Source: Clostridia bacterium
GTDB lineage: Bacteria; Bacillota; Clostridia; Lachnospirales; Lachnospiraceae
Direction of reading: 5' to 3'
NCBI GenBank assembly: GCA_910576325.1
Contig: CAJTIM010000005.1
Coordinates: forward strand, 62,001-126,000
DNA: 64,000 bases
Below the pieces are notes generated by a model. That model had not been told where the DNA came from, did no database searches, and saw only the letters and a list, made by a program, of their open reading frames with translations. Shown here in pieces: positions 34,042 through 43,494 of this stretch (position 1 is its first letter; each line of letters opens with the position of its first letter). Position numbers and translations under genes: made by a program.

Positions 34042-35499
34042 ATGATGATAGAAGTTAGGATCAATCAGGAAAGCTTTGCCTATGACATTCATTCTCTGAT
34101 CAAGGCTTTTTACCCGGAGGAGGAAGTAAATGTTCGGGAGAAGACCGCATTTACGGAGGATGTGCCTCTTCAGATGGCGGCAGTCATAGGGGAAGAGGAA
34201 ATCGAATTTGCGGTATATGAGAATGAGGCTCTTCAAAAGAAGAGCCGTGTTTGTGTGGAGAATCCTGAGCGGAAGCTTGTGAAAAATCAGTTGAAGCAGT
34301 TGATTTACGGGGTGCTCTCTGATTTTACAGGAAGGAAGCTGCCCTGGGGAACGCTGACGGGAATCCGTCCGGTGAAGATTCCGATGGCAATGCTGGAGCA
34401 GGGAAGGTCCAATGTGGAGATTGCGGACTATATGCGGGGCACCTATCTTTGCAGCAATGAAAAGACGGCCCTGGCCGTGTCCATCGCCAACCGGGAACGG
34501 GAGGTGCTGAAAGGGCTTGATTATCAAGAGGGCTACAGCCTTTATGTGGGGATTCCTTTCTGTCCGAGCATTTGCCTGTACTGTTCTTTTTCCTCTTCGC
34601 CTCTGAATCGGTGGGAGAAGCAGGTGGACGCCTATCTGGAAGCGCTTTTTTCGGAGCTTCGTTTTCTGGGAAAGGCTTATAAAGGCAGGAAGCTGAATAC
34701 GATTTATGTAGGGGGCGGAACGCCTACCACACTTACGGCGGAGCAGCTTCACCGTCTTATGGGCGTTCTGGAGGAAGCCTTTGATTACGGGCATCTGCGG
34801 GAGCTGACGGTGGAAGCCGGCCGGCCGGACAGCGTGACGCCCAAGAAGTTCCGGGTGCTGAAAGAACATGGGGCGACGCGGGTTTCGGTAAATCCGCAGA
34901 CTATGAATCAGGCGACACTGGACCTCATCGGGCGGAGGCATACGGTGGAACAGACGAAGGAAGCATTTTACATGGCAAGAGAATCCGGCTTTGACAATAT
35001 CAACATGGATTTGATTGTGGGTCTGCCGGGGGAAGAGCTGCCGCAGGTGAAGCATACGCTGGAGGAGCTTCGCGTACTGGGACCGGACAGCATTACCGTT
35101 CATTCCCTGGCGGTGAAGCGGGCGGCGCGGCTTAAGCTGTTCCAGGAGGAGTACCGGGAGATGGGGCTTAAGAACAGTCAGGAAATTATGGATCTGGCTT
35201 ACCGCAGCTGTGTGGAGCAGGAGCTTTATCCCTATTATCTCTACCGCCAGAAGAATATGGCGGGAAATTTTGAAAATGTAGGGTATGCAAAGGTTGACAA
35301 AGCCGGAATTTACAATATACTGATTATGGAGGAGAAACAGACGATCCTGGCCGCAGGTGCGGGAGGCGCCTCGAAGTTTGTGTTTGGGGCGGACCATATT
35401 GAGCGTGTGGAGAATGTGAAGGATGTGGCTCAGTATATGGGCAGGATTGAGGAAATGATCGAACGTAAGAGAAGCTTTTTGGCAGCGAATCACTTGTAA
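34042..35499 (+). CDS. hemZ: Oxygen-independent coproporphyrinogen-type radical SAM protein HemZ
   Basis: 485 residues from the ATG at 34042; the annotated frame could begin slightly upstream at a TTG but without ribosome site. Radical SAM cluster motif IPFCPSICLYCSF (C-x3-C-x2-C), G-G-G-T-P-T-T-L, and the N-M-D-L-I-V-G-L-P-G-E motif. The N-terminal extension of about 150 residues is the HemZ type rather than the HemN/HemW type. Usually annotated as coproporphyrinogen dehydrogenase; no other heme genes are nearby and the true substrate in anaerobes is uncertain. Confidence 0.9.
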   Translation: MMIEVRINQESFAYDIHSLIKAFYPEEEVNVREKTAFTEDVPLQMAAVIGEEEIEFAVYENEALQKKSRVCVENPERKLVKNQLKQLIYGVLSDFTGRKLPWGTLTGIRPVKIPMAMLEQGRSNVEIADYMRGTYLCSNEKTALAVSIANREREVLKGLDYQEGYSLYVGIPFCPSICLYCSFSSSPLNRWEKQVDAYLEALFSELRFLGKAYKGRKLNTIYVGGGTPTTLTAEQLHRLMGVLEEAFDYGHLRELTVEAGRPDSVTPKKFRVLKEHGATRVSVNPQTMNQATLDLIGRRHTVEQTKEAFYMARESGFDNINMDLIVGLPGEELPQVKHTLEELRVLGPDSITVHSLAVKRAARLKLFQEEYREMGLKNSQEIMDLAYRSCVEQELYPYYLYRQKNMAGNFENVGYAKVDKAGIYNILIMEEKQTILAAGAGGASKFVFGADHIERVENVKDVAQYMGRIEEMIERKRSFLAANHL

Positions 35500-35610
35500 C
35501 GGTTCCGGCGGCGGGGCTGTTGCAGCGACTTAAGTACTCTTGGGAACACGGCCGCAGGATAGGGGCAGGGCGTTTTTGCGGGTACGCGGCTTTTGGAGTT
35601 AGGTGAGACA

Positions 35611-36234
35611 ATGAGAGAGGCAGCATTGAGAGAAGCGCTAACAGACGATTGGACGATGTTTGAGGAGGACGCCACGGAGGAATTGCGGCATGGAATCTGT
35701 GTCAGCAATCTGGCTTACTGCGTGGCAAAGCAGTACGGTCTCTATGAAGACCAGTGCCATGAGCTGGCGGTGGCAGGGATGCTCCATGACATCGGAAAGC
35801 TCAGGGTGTCCGGCTATCTGTACGGCAGGGATGAGGATACCTTGAATATTGAGGAAATGAAGTATGTGCGGATGCATCCGAGACTGGGGTATGAGACGCT
35901 GATCCGGTATGATTTTTCGGATGATATTCTGGAGAGTATTTTGTATCATCATGAGAATTATGACGGCTCCGGTTATCCGGAAAACCTTGCAGGGGATCAG
36001 ATTCCGATTGGCGCCCGGGTTTTGCGGGTATGTGATACCTATGCGGCCCTGACCTCGGACCGGCCCTATCGGAGAGCCTTTGACCGGCAGACGGCTATGG
36101 AGCTGATGATTGAGGAAGTGAAAAATTTTGATATGAAGGTGTTTCTGGCTTTTCAGACAGTGATTCACGATGAGGAGCTGCAGCACAAATGGGCGCCCGG
36201 AAGCTTTCGGGTCGGGATAGCGGAACTGGAATAA
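35611..36234 (+). CDS. HD-GYP-like metal-dependent phosphohydrolase
   Basis: 207 residues from the ATG at 35611 (TAGGTGAGA upstream). HD motif M-L-H-D-I-G-K, followed by H-P-R-L-G-Y-E and H-H-E-N-Y-D-G-S-G-Y-P, which match the HD-GYP pattern with an altered GYP region. These enzymes commonly hydrolyse cyclic-di-GMP or other nucleotides. No sensor domain precedes it. Signal input and substrate unknown. Confidence 0.88.
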   Translation: MREAALREALTDDWTMFEEDATEELRHGICVSNLAYCVAKQYGLYEDQCHELAVAGMLHDIGKLRVSGYLYGRDEDTLNIEEMKYVRMHPRLGYETLIRYDFSDDILESILYHHENYDGSGYPENLAGDQIPIGARVLRVCDTYAALTSDRPYRRAFDRQTAMELMIEEVKNFDMKVFLAFQTVIHDEELQHKWAPGSFRVGIAELE

Positions 36235-36246
36235 GACAGAACGAAA

Positions 36247-36541
36247 AGCCGCTCTCAATACAGGTGTGTCGAAGCGGCTTTACCCTTTAGTGCCATCGCG
36301 CAGCGACAGGTAAAGCCGCAAAGACGCACGAGAGGAACTTTCATGAGTGCCCTTTCGAATGAAAGTTTCTCTCACCACGGGTGCGTCGAAGTGACTTTAC
36401 CCTTTAGAGCTGTCGCACAGCGACAGGTAAAGTCGCAAAGACGCACGAGAGGAACTTTCATGAGTGCCCTTTCGAATGAAAGTTCCTCTCAATACAGGTG
36501 TGTCGAAGCGGCTTTACCCTTTAGTGCCATCACGCAGCGAT
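36247..36541 (+). repeat. Tandem array of 117-bp units with two hairpins each, upstream of hisS
   Basis: About 2.5 units: partial from 36247, full 36330-36446, partial from 36447. Each unit contains hairpin 1 (GAGAGGAACTTTCAT pairing with ATGAAAGTT-C/T-CTCTC) and hairpin 2 (CTTTACC with GGTAAAG, extended by outer GTGCGTC/GACGCAC). Between units 1 and 2 one G-C pair of hairpin 2 has changed to A-T on both sides. The array ends about 20 nt before the hisS ATG. I see no T-box. Confidence 0.9.
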
Positions 36542-36562
36542 TTAGAATAGGAGGATACGATT

Positions 36563-37807
36563 ATGATTACACAAGCCCCAAGAGGCGTAGAGGATTGGTA
36601 CGGCGAGCGGATGCACAGGCGCGCTTATGTGGAAAAGATTGCGCGGGATCTGGCGCGTACCTATCATATGACAGAGATCATTACCCCCATGTTTGAGCAT
36701 ACGGTGCTGTTTCAGCGCGGTGTGGGGGAGACAACAGATGTGGTACAGAAGGAAATGTACACCTTTACGGACAAGGGTGATCGGAGCATTACCCTGAAGC
36801 CGGAGGGAACGGCAGGCGTGATGCGCGCTTATCTGGAGCACAATTTGTATGCAAATCCGGCGCCGGCCAAGCTGTATTATGTCACCCAGGCATTCCGCTA
36901 TGAGAAGCCTCAGAGCGGGCGGCTTCGTCAGCATCATCAGTTCGGAGTAGAGTTTGTGGGAGCAAAAAGCCCTTTAGCGGAGGTGGAGCTGATTTCCCTG
37001 GTGACTGCTTTTATTGCCAAGTTGGGCTTAAAGGATGCAAAGCTTCATATTAACAGCATAGGCTGCCCAAACTGTAAGAAGGATTACAATGATGCGCTTT
37101 TGTCATATCTGCAGAAGCATGAGGACAAGCTGTGCCCCACCTGCCGGGAGCGTATGCAGAAGAATCCGCTCCGCGTCATTGACTGCAAGGTTCCTGAGTG
37201 CAAGGAAATCGTAAAGGACGCTCCAAGAACCATTGAATATCTGGATGAGGAGTGCCGCGCCCATTTTGAGGAGCTTAAGAGCCTGCTGACCCAGATGGAG
37301 ATTCCCTTTGAGGTGGATACGGGCATTGTCCGGGGGCTGGATTATTATACCAAGACCGTTTTCGAGTTTGTGAATCAGGACGGCTTCACCCTCTGCGGCG
37401 GCGGGCGTTATGACGGTCTGATTCATGAGATTGACGAGAAGCAGGACATTCCTTCCGTTGGTTTCGGAATGGGAATTGAGCGGATACTCTATTTCCTGGA
37501 AAAAGAGGGCGTGGAGCTGCCACCTATGGAGACGCCGGATCTCTATGTGGGAATCCTGGGAGCCGAAGCAAAGGCGAAAGCCTTCCGGCTGGTAAATGAG
37601 ATCCGCTCCCACGGGCTGATTGTGGAAACCGATTATATGGACCGCAGCGTAAAGGCCCAGATGAAGTATGCCAACAAAATCGGCGCAAAGAAGGTCGTAA
37701 TCATCGGCGCAAACGAGCTGGAAAAGGGCACGGCCAATGTAAAAGATATGGCAACAGGGGAACAGACGGAGACAGAGCTTTCCAGGCTGCCGGAATTGTT
37801 TGGATAA
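36563..37807 (+). CDS. hisS: Histidyl-tRNA synthetase
   Basis: 414-residue class II synthetase: N-terminal Q-A-P-R-G-V-E-D-W, motif 2 [17 protein letters not shown], the histidine-specific motifs [11 protein letters not shown] and G-G-G-R-Y-D-G-L, motif 3 G-F-G-M-G-I-E-R, and a C-terminal anticodon domain. AGGAGG precedes the ATG. It is followed by aspS after a repeat-filled gap, the usual hisS-aspS pair. Confidence 0.98.
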   Translation: MITQAPRGVEDWYGERMHRRAYVEKIARDLARTYHMTEIITPMFEHTVLFQRGVGETTDVVQKEMYTFTDKGDRSITLKPEGTAGVMRAYLEHNLYANPAPAKLYYVTQAFRYEKPQSGRLRQHHQFGVEFVGAKSPLAEVELISLVTAFIAKLGLKDAKLHINSIGCPNCKKDYNDALLSYLQKHEDKLCPTCRERMQKNPLRVIDCKVPECKEIVKDAPRTIEYLDEECRAHFEELKSLLTQMEIPFEVDTGIVRGLDYYTKTVFEFVNQDGFTLCGGGRYDGLIHEIDEKQDIPSVGFGMGIERILYFLEKEGVELPPMETPDLYVGILGAEAKAKAFRLVNEIRSHGLIVETDYMDRSVKAQMKYANKIGAKKVVIIGANELEKGTANVKDMATGEQTETELSRLPELFG

Positions 37808-37818
37808 TAGATAAAATA

Positions 37819-37960
37819 GTTACTGTTCACTCCGTGCCCAGTAACACGCTTCGCGATGCACAGAAATCGCAAAAAGATGCGATTTCGCGCCGAAAAACTC
37901 GGGATTTCCGCACAAAATGTGCGGAAACACCTCGCGGAACAGTGGCGAGTGAACAGTAAC
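37819..37960. repeat. Dispersed palindromic repeat, copy B
   Basis: 142 bp between hisS and aspS. The ends GTTACTGTTCACTC (37819-37832) and GAGTGAACAGTAAC (37947-37960) are a perfect 14-bp inverted pair. Inside are further hairpins (GATGCGATTTCGCG; GGGATTTCCGCA...TGCGGAAAC). Related to copies A and C. Confidence 0.85.
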
Positions 37961-38094
37961 ATAAAATAAACAGTAATATCTCTCACCGTGCAAAAATCAT
38001 TTACAGGTACGGCTAACCATGACCGGAGATTGATTTTATACCGGGTATACGGTAAGGGATATTGCGAAACTTTAATTAGGAGGACATTCGTAAA

Positions 38095-39867
38095 ATGTTT
38101 CAGTCAAGAACACATACCTGCAACGACCTGCGTATGGAGCATGCAGGAGAAACCGTAACGCTGACCGGATGGTATGAAAATCTGCGCAAGGTCAGCAAGA
38201 ACCTGGGCTTTCTGATTCTGCGGGATTTTTATGGAACCACCCAGTTTGTTATCGAAACCGAGGAAATGATGGAGAAGCTTTCCGGCGTAAATACGGAATC
38301 CACCCTGTCAATCACAGGCGTGGTGCGGGAGCGCTCCAGCAAAAACCCCAGCCTGCCTACGGGGGATATCGAGGTAGTGCCGGAGTCCATTGAGGTATTG
38401 GGAAAATGCCGCTACAACGAGCTTCCCTTTGAGATCAACCGTTCCAAAGAGGCGGACGAAAATACACGTCTGCGCTACCGCTATCTGGATCTGCGCAATC
38501 CGGCAGTCAAGGATCGCATTATCCTGCGCTGCAATGTAGTTGCGGAGCTGAGAAAAAGCATGACGGAGCATGGCTTCCTGGAGATTACCACCCCTATTCT
38601 CACCTGCTCCTCCCCCGAGGGTGCAAGAGACTACCTGGTGCCATCCAGAAATCATCCGGGAAAATTTTATGCGCTTCCCCAGGCTCCGCAGCAGTTTAAG
38701 CAGCTTTTGATGACCTCCGGCTTTGACCGCTATTTCCAGATTGCCCCCTGCTTCCGCGATGAGGACGCCAGGGCGGACCGTTCTCCGGGAGAGTTTTATC
38801 AGCTTGATATGGAGATGGCCTTTGCCACTCAGGAGGATGTATTTGCGGTACTGGAGGATGTGCTTCCGCCTGTTTTTGCAAAATACGGCACGTATCATAC
38901 GGCTTCCAAAGCCCCCTTTAAGCGGATTTCCTTCCATGACGCAATGGAGCGGTACGGATCGGACAAGCCGGATCTGCGGATTGATCTGACGCTGACGGAC
39001 GCCACGGACTGTATGGAGGGCTGCGGCTTCGGGCCTTTTGAGGGGCAGAACGTGCAGGCGGTTGTATTCGGCGGCTTTGGCGCTACCAGAAAAGTGATAG
39101 ATAAGATGTGCGCCGACGTGGAGGTTCAGACCGGAAATAAGGCGTACTGGTTCCGTCTGGACGACAAGGGAGAGCTGGTCGGCGGTATTTCGAAGTTCCT
39201 GGCGGATCGGAAGGACGCAGTAGCGGAGGCCCTTTCCCTTAAGCCGGGAGATTTTGTAGGACTGGCGGCAGGAAAGAAGGAGGCCGCCCAGAAAACGGCC
39301 GGTGTGTTCCGCAAGGTTCTGGGAAATACGGTAGAAGGCCATATGAATAAAGAATGTTATGAATTTTGCTGGATCGTAGACTTCCCCATGTATGAGATTG
39401 GGGAGGAATCGGGAAAACTGGAATTTTGTCACAATCCCTTTTCTATGCCCCAGGGCGGCATGAAGGATCTGTTAGAGAAAGATCCTCTGGACATATACGC
39501 ATACCAGTATGACCTGGTGTGCAACGGTGTGGAGCTGTCCTCCGGCGCGGTTCGGAACCATGACCCGGAGATTATGGTGAAGGCTTTTGAACTGGTGGGA
39601 CTGGGCGAAGAGGATGTGAAGGCCAAATTCCCGGCCATGTACAATGCGTTTTGCTACGGAGCGCCGCCCCACGCTGGCATTGCTCCCGGCGTGGACCGCA
39701 TGGTGATGCTGATTGCCGGGGAGGAGAGCATCCGGGAGATTATTCCCTTCCCCATGAACAAGACGGCTCAGGATGTGATGATGGGTGCGCCGGCCGAAGT
39801 CGATCCCCAGCAGCTTAAGGATGTCCACATCGCTATTGAATTGCCGGAGGAGAAGAGGGAAGTATAG
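38095..39867 (+). CDS. aspS: Aspartyl-tRNA synthetase
   Basis: 590-residue bacterial-type AspRS: N-terminal OB anticodon domain (T-L-T-G-W-Y-E-N-L-R), class II motif 1 and 2 (Q-F-K-Q-L-L-M-T-S-G-F and F-R-D-E-D-A-R-A-D-R), a GAD insertion domain in the middle, and motif 3 G-V-D-R-M-V-M-L. AGGAGG lies before the ATG. Length and order are normal. In lineages without AsnRS the enzyme can be non-discriminating; I cannot tell from sequence alone. Confidence 0.98.
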   Translation: MFQSRTHTCNDLRMEHAGETVTLTGWYENLRKVSKNLGFLILRDFYGTTQFVIETEEMMEKLSGVNTESTLSITGVVRERSSKNPSLPTGDIEVVPESIEVLGKCRYNELPFEINRSKEADENTRLRYRYLDLRNPAVKDRIILRCNVVAELRKSMTEHGFLEITTPILTCSSPEGARDYLVPSRNHPGKFYALPQAPQQFKQLLMTSGFDRYFQIAPCFRDEDARADRSPGEFYQLDMEMAFATQEDVFAVLEDVLPPVFAKYGTYHTASKAPFKRISFHDAMERYGSDKPDLRIDLTLTDATDCMEGCGFGPFEGQNVQAVVFGGFGATRKVIDKMCADVEVQTGNKAYWFRLDDKGELVGGISKFLADRKDAVAEALSLKPGDFVGLAAGKKEAAQKTAGVFRKVLGNTVEGHMNKECYEFCWIVDFPMYEIGEESGKLEFCHNPFSMPQGGMKDLLEKDPLDIYAYQYDLVCNGVELSSGAVRNHDPEIMVKAFELVGLGEEDVKAKFPAMYNAFCYGAPPHAGIAPGVDRMVMLIAGEESIREIIPFPMNKTAQDVMMGAPAEVDPQQLKDVHIAIELPEEKREV

Positions 39868-39888
39868 AATTTATTCTTGTACGGGCTT

Positions 39889-39930
39889 GTCCTCCGCGGG
39901 CGAATGTGTCCTTGTCCGCGGAGGATATCT
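39889..39930. terminator. Hairpin between convergent aspS and DUF1294 genes
   Basis: TCCTCCGCGG (39890-39899) pairs perfectly with CCGCGGAGGA (39916-39925). The following bases are only weakly T-rich, so termination strength is uncertain. Confidence 0.6.
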
Positions 39931-40244
39931 TAGAATACAAACATGGTAAAGAATGAAGCTGTTTCAGAAAGATGCCGCATAAAAAGAACGGCCGCCAGAA
40001 TAATCTGAATAATCAAAATACAGGGCATACCGATGACAAAGGCGGTATGCTTTGTTTTATGGCGGAAAAGCTGCATACCCAGGATGGAGCCGATACTGCC
40101 GCCCAGGATTGCGGCGAGGAACAATGTCTTTTCCGGTATGCGCCATTTTTTATGGCGGGCCTTGTACTTATCCTGGCCCATCAGAACAAAGGCGAGGATG
40201 TTCATAAAAATCAGATAGCAGAGCAGTATGTCAGGTAATTTCAT
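39930..40244 (-). CDS. DUF1294 membrane protein
   Basis: 104 residues from the ATG at 40244, chosen for the GGGAGG ribosome site; the frame runs further upstream without one. Three to four membrane helices with the family hallmark D-K-x-x-A-R-x-x-x-x-R-I-P-E (after the first helix) and G-G-S-I-G-S-I-L-G-M. Widespread, function unknown. Divergent from glyA. Confidence 0.88.
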   Translation of the reverse strand: MKLPDILLCYLIFMNILAFVLMGQDKYKARHKKWRIPEKTLFLAAILGGSIGSILGMQLFRHKTKHTAFVIGMPCILIIQIILAAVLFMRHLSETASFFTMFVF

Positions 40245-40346
40245 AGAACCTCCCGGTATGGTGCCTGCGGCACCGGAATAAGAACAGTATACCATGAAAT
40301 AATAAATGTGTGAATCGGAGCTTGAGAAAAATATCAAAAAAAGTAC

Positions 40347-40375
40347 TTGCTTTTTTGTATGCTCTCGCATATAAT
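40347..40375 (+). promoter_or_regulatory. Sigma-A promoter for glyA
   Basis: TTGCTT (40347-40352), 17-nt spacer, TATAAT (40370-40375). The glyA ATG lies 83 nt further on. Confidence 0.8.
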
Positions 40376-40457
40376 GGAGCATGTGTTAAAAAGACAAATG
40401 TACGCTGTAGAAAGACAAACAGAGCGCGCATAAAACAACTGAAAACAGGAGGAACCT

Positions 40458-41699
40458 ATGTATTCATTTGAGAAAGTGAAAGCGGTAGACAGTGAAGTGG
40501 CTGCGGCCATTCAGTCTGAGATGGAGCGGCAGAACAGCCACATTGAATTGATTGCATCGGAAAACTGGGTATCCAAGGCTGTGATGGCGGCTGCGGGAAG
40601 CCCTTTAACAAATAAATATGCGGAAGGATATTCCGGAAAGCGGTATTACGGCGGCTGCGAGTGTGTGGACGTTGTGGAGGATCTGGCTATAGAGCGGGCC
40701 AAGAAGATTTTCGGCTGTGAGTATGTAAATGTGCAGCCCCATTCCGGCGCCCAGGCTAATATGGCGGTAGAATTTGCCATGCTGGAGCCGGGGGATACCA
40801 TTATGGGACAGAATCTGGCCCACGGCGGACATCTGACCCACGGAAGTCCTGCCAATTTCTCAGGAAAATACTTTAACGTCGTACCTTACGGCGTCAATGA
40901 CGACGGTGTGCTGGATTACGACGAGATCCGCCGCCTGGCTCTTGAGTGCAGGCCGAAGCTTATCATTGCAGGTGCAAGCGCTTATGCCAGAACCATTGAT
41001 TTCAAGCGGTTCCGGGAGATTGCTGATGAGGCAGGCGCTTATCTGATGGTGGATATTGCCCATATTGCAGGACTGGTGGCGGCAGGGCTTCATCCAAGCC
41101 CCATCCCTTATGCACATGTAACCACTACAACCACGCATAAGACCCTCCGGGGACCCAGAGGCGGTATGATTATGTCCGACGCGGAGACGGCGAAGAAGTT
41201 CAACTTCAACAAGGCCGTATTTCCGGGAATCCAGGGCGGACCTCTGATGCATATCATTGCGGCCAAGGCTGTCTGCTTTGCGGAGGCGCTGACGCCGGAG
41301 TACAAGGCATATCAGGAACAGATTGTAAAGAACGCTCAGGCTTTGTGCAAGGGGCTGATGGAGCGGGATATTAAGATTGTATCCGGCGGAACGGACAATC
41401 ATCTGATGCTTGTGGATCTGACGCCGTATGATTTGACCGGTAAGGATGTGGAGCACCTTCTTGACGCGGCTAATATTACAGCGAATAAGAACACGATCCC
41501 CAATGATCCCAAATCCGCATTTGTTACAAGCGGTGTGCGGATCGGAACGCCGGCAGTAACGGCCAGGGGCCTTAAGGAAGCGGATATGGATACGGTGGCG
41601 GAGGCTGTGGCTATGATGATCAAAGAAGGCGAGTCCGCTACGGAGAAGGCGAAGGCTTTGGTGAAGAGCCTTACGGATAAATATCCTTTGGATATGTAA
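40458..41699 (+). CDS. glyA: Serine hydroxymethyltransferase
   Basis: 413-residue PLP enzyme converting serine and tetrahydrofolate to glycine and methylene-THF. Signatures: [19 protein letters not shown], and the PLP lysine in [18 protein letters not shown] ribosome site. Monocistronic: own promoter, and a terminator about 150 nt downstream. Confidence 0.98.
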   Translation: MYSFEKVKAVDSEVAAAIQSEMERQNSHIELIASENWVSKAVMAAAGSPLTNKYAEGYSGKRYYGGCECVDVVEDLAIERAKKIFGCEYVNVQPHSGAQANMAVEFAMLEPGDTIMGQNLAHGGHLTHGSPANFSGKYFNVVPYGVNDDGVLDYDEIRRLALECRPKLIIAGASAYARTIDFKRFREIADEAGAYLMVDIAHIAGLVAAGLHPSPIPYAHVTTTTTHKTLRGPRGGMIMSDAETAKKFNFNKAVFPGIQGGPLMHIIAAKAVCFAEALTPEYKAYQEQIVKNAQALCKGLMERDIKIVSGGTDNHLMLVDLTPYDLTGKDVEHLLDAANITANKNTIPNDPKSAFVTSGVRIGTPAVTARGLKEADMDTVAEAVAMMIKEGESATEKAKALVKSLTDKYPLDM

Positions 41700-42220
41700 G
41701 AGCATCGTACAAAGCGATAGGGATGAAATAGGAATGTCGTTTAAATGAGCTTTTGTAGTTGAGTATCGCCAGAGCCATGCCGAACATATATCAAAGATGC
41801 TCTGCTGTAAATTATGAACGGGATTTCTTAAATGAATTAAGATGAGAAGTGGAAAGGATTCTGTAAAGCAGTTGGATACTGGCTGTTTTCGGAATCCTTT
41901 TTTTTATACAATTTTTTCCAACAAGCTTAATACACTTTTTTATATTCATTTTGTATTCTCTGAGTGTCATAGTTGATAATTAAAAAATTGTAAAAAAATA
42001 GAAATTATATTGTATTTTTTCTAAAATATGTTAAACTAAGTATGTTATAAAGTAGATCGGCGGGAGGAAACTGCTGATCTCAAAGATTTCACAAGAAAAC
42101 AATTCCGTTTTCCCATTCCCACGATAACAAATATACATTTAAAGCGAGTGTGATGCCTATGATTGTTTTTTATGGTCTTGCAGGATAAACAGGAAAACCG
42201 TATAATGAAAGGAGAACAAA
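41700..42220. other. 520-nt intergenic region after glyA
   Basis: Contains the terminator listed separately, then an A/T-rich stretch with a candidate promoter (TTGTAT 42010-42015, 16-nt spacer, TAAACT 42032-42037) and a small hairpin (AGATCGGC...GCTGATCT, about 42053-42080). I see no gene or known RNA family here. Confidence 0.5.
41853..41908 (+). terminator. Rho-independent terminator after glyA
   Basis: AAAGGATTC (41853-41861) pairs with GAATCCTTT (41892-41900), followed directly by a run of T (TTTTTATA). Confidence 0.85.
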
Positions 42221-42931
42221 TTGAAAATCAATATAAGCAAAATATTCCGTTTCCAAAAACGGGCCAACCGAAAGTGCAAGGATGAACTGTTTCGGTTTAT
42301 TCCCGCGAGCAACGAGCCAAGCGGACATGCTGGCATGTCCATTTGGCGACTGCCGCGAGGGTCAAATATCCCGTAGCTTGCTGCGGGGGATTTGACTTTC
42401 CATGATAAGAGGGATCCGCTGTCTCTTTAAAACGCCGTCAACGGCACGAATTACCAAGATCCGGATGACCTGGAGATTAACACCCTGGAAAATGTCATTT
42501 ATCTGAAAATGAAAAATGATCTTTCCTTTCTGGTGGGTGCTTCCCTGAATCTTTATGAGCATCAGAGTACGTGGAATCCAAATATGCCTCTGCGCGGGCT
42601 GCTGTATTTTGCGGAGCTGTATGAGCGGTGCATCAACAGCAAAGGGTATCGTCTGTCCGGGAATACGTGTATTCCTCTGCCATTTCCCAATTACATTGTA
42701 TTTTACAATGGCTTGGAGAGAGAGGCGGAGCGGGAATATCTGCGGAAGGGAGCGATTGAGGAAGGCTTGGAGCAGGGCATTGCGCAAGGTATGATACTTG
42801 GAGGCTTTGGAATACTGGCCTCTCTGGTAGATGACGGAATCCTGTCCGCGGAGCAGGCGGCGAAACGTGTGGAGGATAAACAGGAAGAGTTTCTTACATG
42901 GTATCAGGAACAGAAAAAAGAGAAAAAATAA
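42221..42931 (+). pseudogene. Broken Rpn-family (PD-(D/E)XK transposase-like) nuclease gene
   Basis: Two in-frame pieces of one gene. The first (from TTG 42221, GGAGAA upstream) encodes R-K-C-K-D-E-L-F-R-F-I, the usual Rpn N-terminus. A palindromic repeat at about 42301-42397 interrupts it and brings a TAG. After the repeat the frame resumes with H-D-K-R-D-P-L-S-L, then a TAA (42428) where the family has Tyr, then N-A-V-N-G-T-N-Y and the well-conserved M-K-N-D-L-S-F-L-V-G and E-H-Q-S-T-W-N-P-N-M-P-L-R-G core up to 42931. A truncated product from the ATG at 42509 (140 residues) could still be made. Family members are mobile, recombination-promoting nucleases. Confidence 0.8.
42301..42397. repeat. 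Dispersed palindromic element D1, inside the Rpn gene
   Basis: Two hairpins in series: GGACATGC-TG-GCATGTCC (within 42318-42340) flanked by GCGAG/CGCGAG, and GTCAAATATCCC...GGGGGATTTGAC (42361-42397). The second hairpin shares GGTCAAATAxCxxGxAGCTT and GCTGCGGGG with 44312-44350. Confidence 0.75.
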
Positions 42932-42961
42932 ACATTTAAAAACAAAAACGGAGGACAAACT

Positions 42962-43309
42962 ATGCTATTCATCGAATACCCAAAATGCACCACATGTCAA
43001 AAGGCAAAAAAATGGCTGGAGGCCAACCACATTGAATTTGAGGATCGCCATATCGTAGAGCAGAATCCTACGGAGGAAGAGCTGAAAATCTGGATTAAGG
43101 AAAGCGGCCTGCCCCTCAAGCGCTTTTTCAACACCAGCGGCATGAAGTACCGGGAGCTGGGGCTGAAGGACAAGCTGGAAACCATGAGCGAGGAAGAGCA
43201 GATACGGCTGCTTGCCACAGACGGCATGCTCGTAAAACGCCCTCTGATCATCGGGAAAAGAATCCTTACGGGATTCCGCGAAAAAGAGTGGACAGAGGCG
43301 CTCCTGTAG
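42962..43309 (+). CDS. ArsC/Spx-family thioredoxin-fold protein
   Basis: 115 residues starting with the fold's redox motif C-T-T-C (Cys9, Cys12), then K-R-F-F-N-T-S-G and K-R-P-L-I-I-G, characteristic of the ArsC/Spx/YusI family. It may be a thiol oxidoreductase; arsenate reductases of this type normally use a single N-terminal Cys, so the C-x-x-C form points to the Spx/MgsR-like branch, though a transcriptional role is unproven. A CGGAGGACAAACT ribosome site precedes the ATG. Confidence 0.85.
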   Translation: MLFIEYPKCTTCQKAKKWLEANHIEFEDRHIVEQNPTEEELKIWIKESGLPLKRFFNTSGMKYRELGLKDKLETMSEEEQIRLLATDGMLVKRPLIIGKRILTGFREKEWTEALL

Positions 43310-43382
43310 CCTGCCCTGCCGCTGCCCGGCTGAACGGATACTGTGCAAAATATATAAACCTTCAAAAGAAAGGCTGCCAATA

Positions 43383-43411
43383 TTGACAAAAATTACAATT
43401 AATGGCACAAT
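43383..43411 (+). promoter_or_regulatory. Sigma-A promoter for the sirtuin-like gene
   Basis: TTGACA (43383-43388), 17-nt spacer, CACAAT (43406-43411), 84 nt before the ATG. Confidence 0.75.
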
Positions 43412-43431
43412 AGAGGAAGAAAAAAGATAAA

Positions 43432-43470
43432 TGCATTCCTGGCGCAGACGAAAGAAATCCCAGGAATGCA
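43432..43470 (+). promoter_or_regulatory. Perfect hairpin in the leader of the sirtuin-like gene
   Basis: TGCATTCCTGG (43432-43442) and CCAGGAATGCA (43460-43470) form an 11-bp perfect stem with a 17-nt loop, about 14 nt after the likely transcript start and just before the GCAGGAGG ribosome site (43480). No T-run follows, so it is not a terminator. Confidence 0.6.
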
Positions 43471-43494
43471 AGGAATTCTGCAGGAGGTATAAAT

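Noticed and set aside
34015..35493. 492-codon minus-strand frame opposite hemZ
   Set aside because: Antisense shadow of a clear gene; no known domain.
36241..36562. T-box riboswitch before hisS
   Set aside because: No T-box sequence of the GGTGG type and no specifier loop or terminator/antiterminator pair could be found.
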